NCBI RefSeq assembly: GCF_025118155.1
Contig: NW_026251391.1
Span: 871,501 to 935,500, forward strand
Reading direction: 5' to 3'
Source: Cokeromyces recurvatus
Lineage: Eukaryota > Mucoromycota > Mucoromycetes > Mucorales > Mucoraceae
DNA length: 64,000 nt
The notes below the pieces were generated by a model. That model had not been told where the DNA came from, searched no databases, and saw only the letters and a program-made list of their open reading frames with translations. The translations under genes were made by a program, and so were the position numbers. Of the stretch, positions 10,858 to 24,050 are shown one piece after another (position 1 is the stretch's first letter; each line of letters opens with the position of its first letter).

Positions 10858-11605
10858 TTATAATAACAATCCATTGTATACAACAAACATAACCCCTAAT
10901 AATAATGCCGCTTTTCTATTTGCGCTACTATATTTTCTAGAACTGTCATTACTATGCACAGCAAAAATAGAGCTTCCTCCAGAAGGACGAGAGTTAATTA
11001 CACTAGTAGAAGAAGGAGTAATTTGAGGAGCGTAGGGTCGAACGATGATAGGGATTGATGTATTTGTTTTTGAAACGGCATCATTAAATAAAACAATGTA
11101 GTTTCCCGGTACCGCATTCTTTGGGATTGAATACTATGAATAAGATATCAATTTAGTTTTTCTTCCATTATAAAGTACTTTTGTACACAAATATTGATTT
11201 ATAAAAAAGCTGACTTACACTGAGTTGATGCTCATAGTAAACAAATGTATTATGAGTTCTTCTAAAACTAAAGCCCTGAGAGATATCTGCGTTATTTGTT
11301 ACAACAGCACCAGTAAAGTTAAGTCTTGGGTCCTCAGTAATAAACGAAATAGATAATGATAATACTAAGGGTAGATGAAAGGGAAAAAAAAATAAAAGTC
11401 AAAAAATGCATATACATAAATATATAAATAACTTACATTTAGGTAAATCTGCATTATCTGGCAAAGTGTAACTAATGGGTAACATTTGACCTGCTACGTA
11501 AAGCCCATTGGGTTCTGGTAATGTTACATTATAAGTAAGTGATGGTGATTGAACCATAGCAAATACTAAGTCAATACAAATTAAAATAAGAATAAATAAT
11601 TTCAT
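10858..11605 (-). CDS. Secreted GPI-anchored Kre9/Knh1-type cell-wall protein
   Basis: Minus-strand exons 11605-11437, 11364-11219 and 11133-10858 join to 197 codons (196 aa). Residues 1-16 are a signal peptide (MKLFILILICIDLVFA). The body, with LPEPNGLYVAGQMLPISYTLP near the N-terminus and FVYYEHQLSVSQ-like beta strands, has the layout of the small Ser-Thr-rich GPI-anchored family with a Kre9/Knh1 N-terminal Ig-like domain (PF10342). The C-terminus has a Ser-rich spacer, a cleavage-type site (SSANRK) and a hydrophobic tail AALLLGVMFVVYNGLLL, as needed for a GPI anchor. It would sit on the outer plasma membrane or wall. The two introns are in phases 1 and 0. Its 3' end is 228 bases from that of the PLD-like gene, so the pair is convergent. 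Family assignment rests on layout and a short motif and is moderately sure. Confidence 0.75.
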
Positions 11606-14600
11606 TTTTATGCTTTTTTTTTTTCTAAATATAAAGAAGAATAAGAAAAGAAGAAGATAGAATAATTCTTCTTATATATATATATATACATATATAATAT
11701 GCGTGTATATGTGAGATTCTTTTTTTTTCTACTTCAATACTACTATGTATTGTTGTATAAATTGTATATCCCTCTGCATACGTATAAATGTATATTGTAA
11801 ATAATAAACAATCAGTTTTTTTTTTTCGCTAGATACTTAAAATAACACACTTGCATTGCATTTTAAACTTAAGTGTGTTATATTAGTAATGTTAAGAAAT
11901 ATATATATTTATATATGCATATATATTTTTATATACATATATTACATAACTATAGATAAAATGAGCTTTTATTTTATTATATTTTTATATATTAAAGGTG
12001 AAAGTTATAGGAAGTGTAAGAAGGATTATTTTAATGTATAATTTCAAAGCTTTACTGATATATAGTTTTATAGAATTAAAACAAAGTTCTACAGAGATTT
12101 GTTTTTTATGACAAAGTTAACATGTATAATGCACATACATGTATTCGTTTTGTATTACAGCCATAAAGATTTGAGTTGTAACTGAATGATATCTATATAT
12201 AAGTTTACAAAATGGATAAGATTTAATATAAAGCATAGTGGTTTGATATAAAAGTTAAATAAGTTAAACATATATTTTTCTTAATAAATATTTTTTTCTG
12301 CTTGTAACTAATTTATTTAATAAACTATACCTATGTATATAATATATACATATATATTCGTATATATGGTTGTGCTTTTTATGCAATACAAATTGACACT
12401 TGATATCTGCATATTTTTATAATATATGATCTCAACTACTACTATTACAGACTTTCTAAGCCAATTTCGGAAGAACTATGTTTTATATTTGAACTAATTT
12501 GTTTCTGTAGAAATCATATATCTCATCTGTAACTTTCTATTTTTTTTTTTTTTTCTGCTATAAATAAAATCTAGCCTTAGCAGTATTTCTTTTGTTAAAT
12601 TTAGAAAGTTATTCAATGTGTTAAAGCAACTTGTAATTAATATTGTAATGTATTACAGCATTTATATTCTATATTTATATTGTTTTTTTTGTTTGAAAGA
12701 TAAGTAAGTTTAACATTCTATTTATGAACGACGACTTGTTGTCTAACAGAATAAGGAGTGTTTTTTGTCGTATGAAGCAGTAAATATTTATTTTCTTTTT
12801 AGGCCAATTAAATTAAAGCTAAAGAAGTTCTTGAGAGAATTGGAGCAACTTTTAGTTCATTCTTTAATTTTTACTTGATTCTTTATTACTGGTTGTTGTA
12901 GTTTTATAAACAAAGCTGAAGATTAGTGTAGCATCAGTATTTGTAAAAAATGAGTTTATACTTTTTTATTGCACACAAGTCCGAATAATTAACGAATTAA
13001 CGTTAAATTTTTTGATATATGTATTTATAATTTTGAAAATTAACTTGTTATAGAGATTTAAGATCTGATAAAGACATGTCTATTATTGCTTCCTCCAGTA
13101 TAAATTTTTTTTATTATCGAATAAGGGATCTTGGTTTTTATGGATAGAAACGGTTATCAATGTAATATTTTCGGTTATACACATATAATAAGAAAACTTG
13201 TATTTAAAAGTATTATAAAGTTACCGAAGAAAATATATCAGGCGTATTTTCCTGTAATCCTTCTCAATTTACAATAAAGGTAATTATAAAGTCTCTGTTG
13301 TAAACAAAAACATTGAAAAATTAGTGCAATCAACCAGCTCTAAAAGTCGGCTATTTTATTGTTAGTTTTAAATCATGAGTAGTTTATATAGGAATATCTA
13401 AGGTAAGAAATGATTTAGAAAACTATTTATATATGACTGAAGCATATTCATTATTGTTAATAAAGCGTATAATAGTTTTTAAATTCAAAGATTTTGAAGA
13501 AATATAAAAGTCATTGAAATCCAGGTACTAAAAATCTGGGATTAAATAAAGGGAAATAAACCCTGATTACCTAATTCTGATGTTTGATAAATTAGTGTTC
13601 GATATCAGATAATTACACCTTGTCCACCTGTCCTTTTCTTTATTTTTTTCTAAAGGTGATAATAGCTATATAGAAGTCTATATAAATGTTATTTTGTTAA
13701 GAAATCAATAATAATAATATTTCTAGGATTAAAAAGCGAATCGACTCAATGAAGCACATTAAGATATACAACAGCTTAGAGTAACGCCCTCTAAAATACA
13801 CAATAAGTTCGGGAAAAAATTATACCATGAAAAGCCATTAACAGTGATAATTAGCGAAGATTTAATTCAATCCTATATTATATATATATATTTTATATTT
13901 ATTTGGGATATAAATTTATGGAAAGTTACAATATATTATAATGAAATGAAATAAGCTTCAAAATACTTCGTTAGTCTACTTCAATATATAATAAAATACA
14001 TATAAACAGTTCTTTTAGAGCGTTATAAACAGTTAAATTCATATATGCGCTGAGAGGCATCTAATATATGATCTCAATCATAAATCTTTATAAGCTTTCT
14101 AGAAAAAGTAATATAGACAAAAACCATATTTATACCTTTATTTTCATTATTAAAACGACATTATTATCAGAAGCAATATTTTAAATTCGAATATATACTA
14201 TATCTTAAAGTCCTTCTGGAATCTGGAAAGTTTACAGTGACTATATATGTTTTTTTTATAGCACCGAAATATGAGATGAGATCTATGTAATGGCTTTTTG
14301 CAGTTTGAATATATAAAGAAACTTATTCTTCTATGACTATCAGCGTATTACCTTTTACCGTATTTAATTTCTTTTTAAATATAGTACCATTATAATTCCA
14401 ATTTCCTGATATAAACAGTTCGTCTGCATGTGATATTGATGAAGCATAGCATTTATCAACTGATGATCTTTTGAACATTTTGTTTATTATAGATTGAAGT
14501 AATCTAATTCTTGTCCTTTTTCTTCCTTTCCATACATAACCAATTATTATTTCGTATACGCATGACTTTAGATTATTTACAAGTTGTTAGAATCTATATA

Positions 14601-16174
14601 CGTATTCTCTGATTCTTTTTTATGACATTGTCTACAATAACTTTATCAACAGTGTCATAATTGTACGATTCAAGACTTAATTGAATTAAATAAATAGCTA
14701 CAATAAAAATATATAATGCATTTCTATGATAATTTTGTCTATATATTTACCTTTGCACGTAAAAGCTAGTTAATAAACCCTGCAACTAAAAAAAAAAATA
14801 TATAAAAAGCAGCTTTTTTTTTTGAAGATAAACTAAGAATGAATTGTCCATTATACTAATAAAGTTTTTATTTTGTTCTGTGATTCTACCAGAGGATATA
14901 CTCATACCATTTTTATATATTTTAGCTAATAACTACTCCCAATTGTATAAGACATTATAGTAATTATCTGTATCGATTGTCGCACTTTTATATAAACAGT
15001 TTAACAAACGAGAGTAGACTTCCTATTCAATCCTTTTATCCGCTATGTCATCCAATACCTATTCTTTGTTGTTTACTTATCACTTAAGCTATACATTGTC
15101 AAGCTCTATTCTTCTGACGCCTTTGCCTGGTTACCTCGGGGTATCTTAAAACTATATAACTTCTATCCAAATGACAAATTTATCTAATTCCATACTTCTA
15201 TCTATTTAAATATACATGCCTAATACCGTCAATAATCTTTTATCATTTCTACTTGATCAACTTTCAAGCAAACGTCAAAAGTCATGTATCGCATGAAATA
15301 ATTCCACTATTTCTGTATGGACTACTATTTGCCGGCCTATAATATATATAGTCTTTGAACTTGATTCTATTTACCATTTTAAGATCCTTCTTGATACTAA
15401 CCTGGTCAAGCATTTATACAATTACTTAATAAAACATCTGAAGATATTCTTCTCTTTCCTTCTTTCCTTCTTTACTTTTTTTTCCCATTTAACAATCAAA
15501 AGTTTTTCTTAGCTTCTTTATTTTTTCCCTCCTTTTTATCTGATGACTCTAGAGATGCAATATTATTTTATTATGTGCTTAAATAGGGTTTAAAATATTT
15601 CATTCAATAAAAATAAGGGTAGATACAGCCAATTAGTCCAATATAATATATAAATGTTAGAAGAAATAGATTAAGTTGGCCTAAAAGTAATTCAAATTTG
15701 TCTCAATTCTCAAAATAGAGCACCTGTATCAAATTACACTTCTTTTTTCTTTTTTCTATTATATATTAAGAGCATTTTTTAAAACTTTTGCTTTTTATAT
15801 ATCTGAAACTGGTTTAAGTGATCCTATTTTTTTTTTCTTTTTCTTTTTTCCACTTTTTATTTTATTATAAATTTTATATTTACAGTTTTCTCTTCAGAAG
15901 TTTTGAAAGATCCGTATAATAATTGCAACATTTTAAAATTAAACATATTACGATTGTCAATTGAGGAATTCAATACAGTAAATCTATAATCAAGATTGTC
16001 ATTTCTTTCTTTTTTTTTTTTTTTTATTAATTTTATTGTTTATTCCACACAATAATACTACGGCATATTATCATCACCATTGTATTCATTGTGTAAAGTG
16101 ATACAAACTTCAATATTTTATCAGTTACCAAGTTAACCAGAACAGCAGTCATAGCAGCACTAAAATTAAAGGAA
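11606..16174. other. 4.6-kb gene-free AT-rich region
   Basis: I see no supported gene. Open frames are short and AT-driven. The region holds the inverted copy of a dispersed repeat (13514-13554). A 15-base direct match AATATATGATCTCAA occurs at 12421 and 14063. A slightly GC-richer block lies at about 15000-15200 with a 60-codon open frame that has no recognisable motif. It may be old decayed sequence or a long regulatory interval upstream of the sterol glucosyltransferase. Confidence 0.55.
13514..13554 (-). repeat. Dispersed repeat, copy 2 (inverted relative to 8491-8527)
   Basis: Read on the minus strand it gives TTATTTAATCCC followed by TTTTTAGTACCTGGATTT, matching the copy at 8491-8527 apart from a one-base gap and about four mismatches. 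Confidence 0.6.
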
Positions 16175-16332
16175 ATGTCAATTGAATATAACAGTATAGA
16201 GGAAGAAGAAGAAGATCAAAGTGAATCTTTGAATAACAATGATCGCTTATTGTTAGAAAATAAAGTAAAATCTCTATTTGATTTGCCAGATTCTGAAATA
16301 TTACTTGACGGTAAATAAATTTATTAACATAA

Positions 16333-16376
<44 letters not shown>

Positions 16377-19300
16377 AATGATTAATAATGGCCCCGGATA
16401 ATAGAATTTCCGTGCTATATAATTCGATTAGTTACTCTTCCTGGATGGATGTATCTTACAAACAATTATATATGTTTTTATGCTTCATTACCCAAAAAGA
16501 AGGTAGAGTATATTATGTATTACATTATGATGTAGACAAAGATTGAATAAAATTTTTAGAAGGGTCCACATAAGGCAGGTTATTTATCCAAGAAGAATCA
16601 CAGGACATCCCCTCGTACATATAGATATTATTTCGAGCTTCAAAACCATATCTTGTCATGGTATACATCAGCAGAAACCAAATATTTACCACTTAATAGC
16701 ATAGACTTGAAATGCATCAAGAAAATAGAACCATCAAAATATAAAAAATTTGGTATTCGTTTAACCTCTAATAGTTATCATCACTATACACTTATAGCAG
16801 ATTCTGAGCTCTCACAACGTGAATGGATGGATGAATTGCAAAAGGGTGTATTTATAGCACAGCATGCTGGTAACAGCGTTCGAATTATTTTACCTTTCTC
16901 AAAAATAATTACTATAGATAAGCCTTCAGTATTTCAGTTTGCTACTAACATAAGAATTAAGTTTCGAGAAGATCTAAATGAAGATATACGAGAAGAAGAT
17001 GTAAGATTTTATTTATTTTTTATCAAAATCGATTTAATTATTAACTAGCTTTATTTTCTTTTTATTTTTTTTATTTTTTTTTTTTATCCTTCAAATAGTA
17101 TTATTTTGCATTTTTTCCAAATATTGAAAAGGCTTATAAAGAGATTGTTCAGGCTTGGTTGATTGCATATAATGATACAAGTGCGTCGGATAATAATGCT
17201 AAGAAAGATGCTGACCAACATAGATCATCTTTATCATCAAATAATGGAAGTTTTTTACGTTTTGATAATTTTTTTGAAAATATTCCTCCTGGGGCATTAC
17301 CTACTATGTTAATGGGAAAATTAATGAACATGACAAATTTTTTCCAGCAGAATAATGATCCGTTCTCACAAAGAGCCAATTCTGAGCCGTCCAACATGTG
17401 GAAGACTCAAAATAAATTAGTTCCTGACGAAGAAGATGAAAACGCTAGTGATCAGACAAAGCAGTTGGAGCCTGAAGGTTCATCTACATTACCTTCTTCA
17501 AAATCCCCTTTTACCTTTAGTCATAAAGATACAATGAATATGGATAAGGAGGAAGATACTCCCATCGTTTTATCACTCATAAAATCTCCAAATTCATTAT
17601 CTTCCCTATTAACCTCTAAGATGAAGCTAACTTCTACTAATGACTCGAGCCCCACTTCTAATATAAGTTCTCGAGAGAATCTTAACAAGGCAGAAGCATT
17701 ACCACAACAACAACAAGGAATAACTATTCAAAAAGAGGATAATAACTATAATCAATTTCTTTCTACAGATACCAACAAAACTAAAAGTCGTTCTAGTTTA
17801 CACTCCATTTCTAAATTACCTCAAGTTATTAAAAATCAAATATTTCATTCAGATACAAGCGTTGAGCCAACAAGTCCACCTCCAACTAACGATTCCATGA
17901 CATCCAACCTTTCAGCAGCGACAGTATCAAATCACCAAAACCAATCACAAAACCAAAGCAATATACCATTACATACTCGTAATCGTAACTCATCGCTAAG
18001 TTCATCTATTCGTCAACATATTTCTCCTCTTTATTTATATAATAAGATGAGTGGCAGCAGTAATAATAATAATAATAATAATTCAAACGATGGTATAGCT
18101 ATGCCAAGTAATCCGTGTGGTGATATTTCACTTATCAGTCATAACGATACACCCATACCTGCTTCCGAAGAAGCAGAAGCAACTCTTATATCTACCACTA
18201 ATACTAATACTGATACTGATACTACCAACTCGAATACTGCAAAAAAGAGGCACCGTGTAAAAAGTATGCTAAGTAAATTAGCACCGGGTAACATTGATTA
18301 TTATTATAATCAAAATAGTTCAGGTGAAACTCTGTATAGACAACCTAAGGGTCCTATATGGATGAATGACCAAATACTTCAATTATTAACTGAAGCAACT
18401 CAGAAGACAGATATATACGATACTGATAATGATGAAGATGAAGATGAGGTTGATAGTGATAGTGAGGAAAATTATAAAGATGAAGTAGTTGCCAAGACCA
18501 ACTTATTGATGGAGCTTCAGACAAATAGAATGCTTCAAGATCAAAGCTTGAGAGAGGAAGAACAAAAATATATGAATGAGCGCCTGAATGCTAACTTTCC
18601 AATGTTACTTAAAAATGAAAATGTAGAAGCAGGTAATGCTACATTATTTTTTATAAAATAGTTAATAAAAAAAGACTCTTTTTTGATTAATATACAATAT
18701 TTTATAGTATTTAAAGCTTCTTTTTGGCGAACAATTCCTCACTCTGGCAAAATATATATGACAGACCATTACTTTTGCTTTAATAGTAAAATTTTAGCCG
18801 GTCAACAAAAATTAATAGTACCTTGGCGAGATGTGATCCAAATTAACAAAATAAAATCTAGAAGTTATTATTTAATGTATGGCATGTCAATGATTGCGAA
18901 GGATATAAAAGGCGAGGTAAAGCTAATAGATATAAAAATATAGTATATTTACTAAAATTCTTTTTTTTTCACTTGACAAAATGAAAAGATTTACTTTGAT
19001 TTTTCATCAATTGAACTACGAGACCATTGCTATTCCGTATGCCAACTGAAGACCAAGGAAAAGATAATTTCTGATGCAAGGTAACAAATATATATTTGTA
19101 TATGTATAATATTTCATTTAATTATTAAATATCATATACCTATAGTTCAATCATCTCAAATGATTCATTTGTAAGTACATCAACAAAAAGTTTATTTTTA
19201 ACTAGACCAAATCATATCTCTCCACCAAGCGAATATGGTAAGTGAATCAGCTTGTAATATTAATACATATAGATCCATTTATATTTAATTATACTATAGA

Positions 19301-20961
19301 TGGGCCACCACTTTTATCTTCATCTTCTATAACTTCAAGCCCTTCATTAAAGTATAAAGTACCTGAAAGGCCATTACATATAACGTGTCTAACGATTGGG
19401 TCACGAGGTGATGTGCAACCTTACCTTGCTTTATGCAATGAATTAAAAAAGGATGGCCATCGTTGTCGTATTGCCACTCATCCTGAATATAAAGATTGGA
19501 TTATACAGCATGATATTGAATTTAAGTCCATTGGTGGTGATCCTGGTCAATTGATGGTAATATTTTTACATGGGCGTATACATATAGAAATTGTTCTCAT
19601 TATACAAAATTTTTATTTCATAGAAAGTATGTATAGACAATAGCTTCTTATCAGTATCATTTATCAAAGAAGGCACCAAATTTGTAAGTAACAACAGCAT
19701 ATGGAATGGAAATAAAGAATAAAAATAATTCATTTATGTTATAGTTTTATAGCTGGTTTGAGACTCTATTAGAATCAGCATATGAAGCATGTAAAGGAAC
19801 TGATGTTATTATTGAAAGCCCTAGTGCAATGATAGGTGTTCATATGGCCGAGAAACTTCAAATACCTTATTTTCGCAGTATGCCATTTCCTTTCACTCGT
19901 ACAACTAAATTTCCTCATCCTTTTGCTGCTCAATCCCCAGCTGGAGGTCGTATCTATAATGATATGACCTACGTCATGATTGATGTCGCCTTATGGGCAG
20001 GTACATCAAAATATGTAAATCGATTTCGTCGCGATGTACTAGAGCTACCTCCAACTAATCTGGATCGACTTGAGCTCTGGAAGGTTCCCTACATTTATTC
20101 TTTTAGTCCTACTGTCGTACATCCCCCTAAAGATTGGTCTGACTATATACATTGTACAGGGTATTGGTTTTTAGATAATCCAGACCTAAAATGGAAACCT
20201 GATCCAAAGCTTGTAAATTTCTTGAATAATTCTGACGATAAACGACCGATTGTTTATATTGGCTTTGGATCGATTATTGTTCCTAATGCAGTTGAGACAA
20301 CTCTTACGATTGTAGAGTCTGTCCTTGAAGCCAATATACGAGCGATTATTTGTAAAGGATGGTCTACACGTGTTACTACAGAGAATACTAATAATAGTAT
20401 TAGTAGTAGTAGTAGTAAAAAATTAAAGCATAAGAAATCCAAATCAGTTGGGGATGCTGGAGCAATAAAACAAGCAAATGATGAACAGGAACAAGACAGT
20501 GAATCGTTATTAGATCAGTATCCAGGTACTATTTATCACATTGATTCAGTACCGCATGATTGGCTTTTCCCACAAATCCAAGGTGTTGTACACCATGGTG
20601 GTGCTGGTACAACAGCTGCAGGTTTACGTGCAGGTTTACCTACTGTCATAAAGCCATTCTTTGGCGATCAACGATTTTGGGGACAGCGTGTTGAAGAACT
20701 TCAAGTGGGAATCTGCTTGAATAAGCTAACAAAGCATTATTTAACAGAAGCTTTGATAACAATCACGCAGAATAAATCTCTTATCTCTAAAGCACAGCTT
20801 ATAGGAGAAACTATAAGAAAGGTTAGTATAATAAGCACTTGTTATTAATAATGCATATATATGTATTAACTATTTTATAGGAGAATGGACCGAGAAACGC
20901 AGTAGAATGTATTTATAGAGAATTAGAGTTTGCAAGAGAACAAAGAATAAGGCCTCAATAA
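16175..20961 (+). CDS. ATG26: Sterol 3-beta-glucosyltransferase (Atg26/UGT51 type)
   Basis: Eleven exons (16175-16310, 16405-16502, 16560-17000, 17099-18632, 18708-18916, 18989-19080, 19146-19237, 19300-19556, 19624-19683, 19745-20821, 20881-20961) join to 1359 codons. The enzyme transfers glucose from UDP-glucose to membrane sterol; in some fungi it is needed for pexophagy. Order of domains: a GRAM domain (RLVTLPGWMYLTNNYICFYA, about residues 45-78), a PH domain (KAGYLSKKNHRT to REWMDELQKG), a Ser/Asn/Thr-rich linker of about 500 residues, a second GRAM domain (FKASFWRTIPHSGKIYMTDH), then a GT28/GT1 glycosyltransferase with TIGSRGDVQPY and the donor-site motif HHGGAGTTAAGLRAGLP followed by FFGDQRFWG. 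Length 1358 aa is slightly above yeast (about 1200) because of the linker. A small internal intron was rejected because the frame stays open from 19146 to 19237. Intron 1 contains T(41). Confidence 0.95.
16335..16375. repeat. T(41) homopolymer in intron 1 of the sterol glucosyltransferase
   Basis: Forty-one consecutive T start 24 bases after the splice donor. The acceptor lies 29 bases beyond the run, so the run may replace the usual polypyrimidine tract. Confidence 0.9.
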
Positions 20962-21357
20962 CAACGGATGTAATTATATATTATTATTTTTTTTTCAAGT
21001 ATATCTGTATTCAATTTATTATCTTACATATTTTAATGTAAAAATGCTAATCCATTTAATAAAGCTTTCATCAGTTTATGTAATATTTAAACTTTTTTCT
21101 TTTTTATGTCATAATAACTGTGAATTGTTCATTCCGTAGTTGCACTTTGCATCCTAATATTCTTGTAACCTTGTACTTTTCCTAATTAAAATGATTCTTA
21201 ATAAATACCTAAAGATTGATTAACTGGCAGGAACGCTGATACTTCCAAGTAAGTAGTTACTAATAATAATATTAAACTTTTATATATATCATTCAATACC
21301 TCTTTTGTTTTGTTTATGATAACATCATTGAACTCATGTTTAAGGCTATCATAGAAT

Positions 21358-21398
<41 letters not shown>

Positions 21399-22070
21399 GG
21401 AATACTGTAGCTACATTACATTTGAAAAAATATTATTTTATATCATTCAATCATATCTGATGACTTGATTACGCTTTCATTAATGATTAATTCTGTACGT
21501 AGTCACTGTATTTATTGCCTGACTTTACTAAATGAAGAATTTTATTTTTATCTTGTACTTTTCCGTTAAATAATTAACATATACGGGTCAACTACTGTGA
21601 AAAGTCTAACATATCATTTAACCCAAACTACTAAGGTTATTTATTCCAAATCGTGTTATACAATGTAGTTATGATAAAGAGTATCTTAGTCAATACCTTT
21701 TGATAATAGGCCAATATATTAAATGTATCCCATATTCTTATCTGCTCTGGCTCCTTTTATCTTAAAACGGATTAATTTCAACTATTTTTCTCTCCATTAA
21801 TATCTTTGTCTTTAATCCCCATTTATTACCAAAATATAAGGGTATTGACTGTGTACGCATATAGAATTAAAATATAATGTATACTCTAATAAACTATAAA
21901 GAAAAAAAAAGTTGCATTTGTTAAAATCAATATGCAATAGTAGTTTTTATTTATAAGACAAAAATCAAAACATGACAAAAAAAAAAAAAAAGTCCGATAT
22001 GATTGTATTTAAAATGTGCTTATTTGACCAAATTGTTTTATTCACTTTACTTTCTATTATTTATTTTCTC
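20962..22070. other. Gene-free intergenic region
   Basis: No coding signal is seen. The region contains A(37) and the presumed promoter of the following gene. The 5' part is the 3' UTR of the sterol glucosyltransferase. Confidence 0.55.
21359..21395. repeat. A(37) homopolymer
   Basis: Thirty-seven consecutive A in intergenic DNA, about 400 bases after the sterol glucosyltransferase stop codon. Confidence 0.9.
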
Positions 22071-23882
22071 ATGTCTTTTAAATCAAAGCAAAGAGCAAAA
22101 CATGGACATTTATTTGGAGATGGTAATTGAGTTTTTATTTTTCTTCTTCTTATTATTATATATGCAGTACATATACATATACATAGATATGTATATATAT
22201 ATATATGTGTGTGTGTTTTTATAACTCGAAATAAGATGAGAAATTATTAATTTTTTATTTTGCCATTAGATCCCTTAAATGCAGCATTAGTTTCTACTTC
22301 AGATGATCCACTTTTTGCTCCCACAAAAAATGCTAATAGTCAAAATAATAAGATAAATTCATCCAATTCTAATGATCCATTATCTCACTTAATTGATCGG
22401 AATAACGTTTCTTTAGACTCGAGTAACAGTACTCCTGTCAGCACAACTTCGTCCCCGCGTCGTTCGCATAGCAAAATGAATGGTCATAGTCAAAATAGTA
22501 ATAGCAGCAGTAGTCTATTTGGTGATATTGATGTATCAAAATTAGGGACAGGTAATGGAGTCAATAGAAGAGTTAGTAGTAGTACTTCATTACGTTCTAC
22601 AGCGACTTTAAAGATAGGAAAACAATTCGACATAGAGGATGAAGAAGATTTATTATTTGGAAGTCGTAGATATACAACAAGGCCAAAGTCAATCAATAAT
22701 AATAAAACTTCATCAGATTCTATCAAAAAGAGCTCAACAAATGTAGAAAAAATAGAACCAGCAACTAGTTCTACTGCTGCTCAATCATTGTTACAAAACA
22801 AAGTCAAAATAGAAAAAGAAAATAAAAAGGAGAATGAAACAAAAAAGCTTCCTATTTCATCAGAACGAGAAGATACAGAAAGAGATGAAAGGCCAATAAG
22901 TTCAGCATCGTCTTCATTCTTTAGATTCTTCAAGTCTAGCAATAATAATCATAAAATAAATTCAAAATCATCCTCAAAGGCTTCCTCCATTATTTCAGTA
23001 AATGCAACTTCGCCTACTGTAAATAATAATGACATTACAAGTAAAGAACCTTCTTCACCTATCACTTCTTCTACAACATTACCAACAGAAACTATAAAAT
23101 CACCACTTTCATCATCAACAACAACAACAACTATGCCTGATCTGCAATCTAATAAAATACAATCAAAACCTATTATAAACGAGAATAGTATTACTGAAGA
23201 AGAATATAGCAAAAGACAGCCTATGATTGAAGATGAAGCAACAAGAGCATTTGCGAATGATGTCATATCATTTGAACCTATCATCCCTAAATCTGATTTT
23301 TATTATAGAGCAATTTCACCTGAACTAACAATGGATGTGCTTCACATTACTGATACCAATACGATTCATAATAACAATACTAATAATACTAATACTAATA
23401 ATACTAATAATAACAACAAAAGACCTATAATGACCTCGATAAGTACGCCTACTACAATGTTGACCAATAATTTAGTAGAAGACCCATGGTCAGAAATACC
23501 TATAATAAGTAAAAAAGACCTGATATCAAAACAATCACCGAGTCATCAAGATAACTTTGTACCTGGAATGAGTTCTATTGAAGTGCCTATCATTACTACC
23601 GAGCCTTCTATAAGCTCACCTTTAATTGTAAAAACTCAAGATATTGAACCCCAAAAACGTAGAGCGTTTGCAGATTTGATTGCAAGTTGGAATACAGGAC
23701 AAAGAAATAAAAATATAGAAGATTCTAATCATAGTCATCAGTTTTTTGAACATATTGCAGAAGAAAGTCGAGATATAGGATTTGCAGGTATTGAAGGAAA
23801 TAAAGATAATACCTCTCATAGTCAGAATCAAGTTATACCACCTATTATGGATTGGACTGAAGAAGAGAATCCATGGAATTGA
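22071..23882 (+). CDS. Disordered Ser/Asn/Thr-rich protein with adaptor-type short motifs, unknown function
   Basis: Exons 22071-22122 and 22270-23882 join to 555 codons (554 aa). I chose the ATG at 22071 (MSFKSKQRAKHGHLFGDDP); an in-frame ATG at 21999 would add 24 hydrophobic residues that look like untranslated AT-rich leader. I do not recognise a domain. Low-complexity stretches alternate with short conserved-looking islands: LFGDDPLN, DDPLFAP, SLFGDIDV, EEDLLFGSRR, EDPWSEIPI, and a C-terminal block (RRAFADLIASWNTG, FFEHIAEESRDIGFAGIE, DWTEEENPWN). Motifs of the DPW/DPF and acidic-FG type bind clathrin-adaptor ear domains, so a trafficking accessory role is possible, but this is inference from short motifs. 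The last 75 residues are the least repetitive and would be the best query for homology. Confidence 0.75.
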
Positions 23883-24050
23883 ATGTTATAATAATAATAA
23901 TAATAATAAAAAAGGAAAAAGAAAAGTATGTATGAAGGCTACTTTAAGTAAAAGTCAATCAAATAGATACAAAAAAAAAATAAAGATAACAATAATTTGA
24001 GATATTTTTATAATAATTAGTATTTATTACATAAGATATTTTCATAATAA

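Noticed and set aside
15006..15186. 60-codon open frame in a GC-richer patch of the 11.6-16.2 kb gap
   Set aside because: No start, no motif and composition only slightly different from the background.
19171..19198. GTAAGT inside sterol glucosyltransferase exon 7 as a splice donor
   Set aside because: The frame stays open to the next donor at 19238 and the joined protein needs the sequence in between to keep phase.
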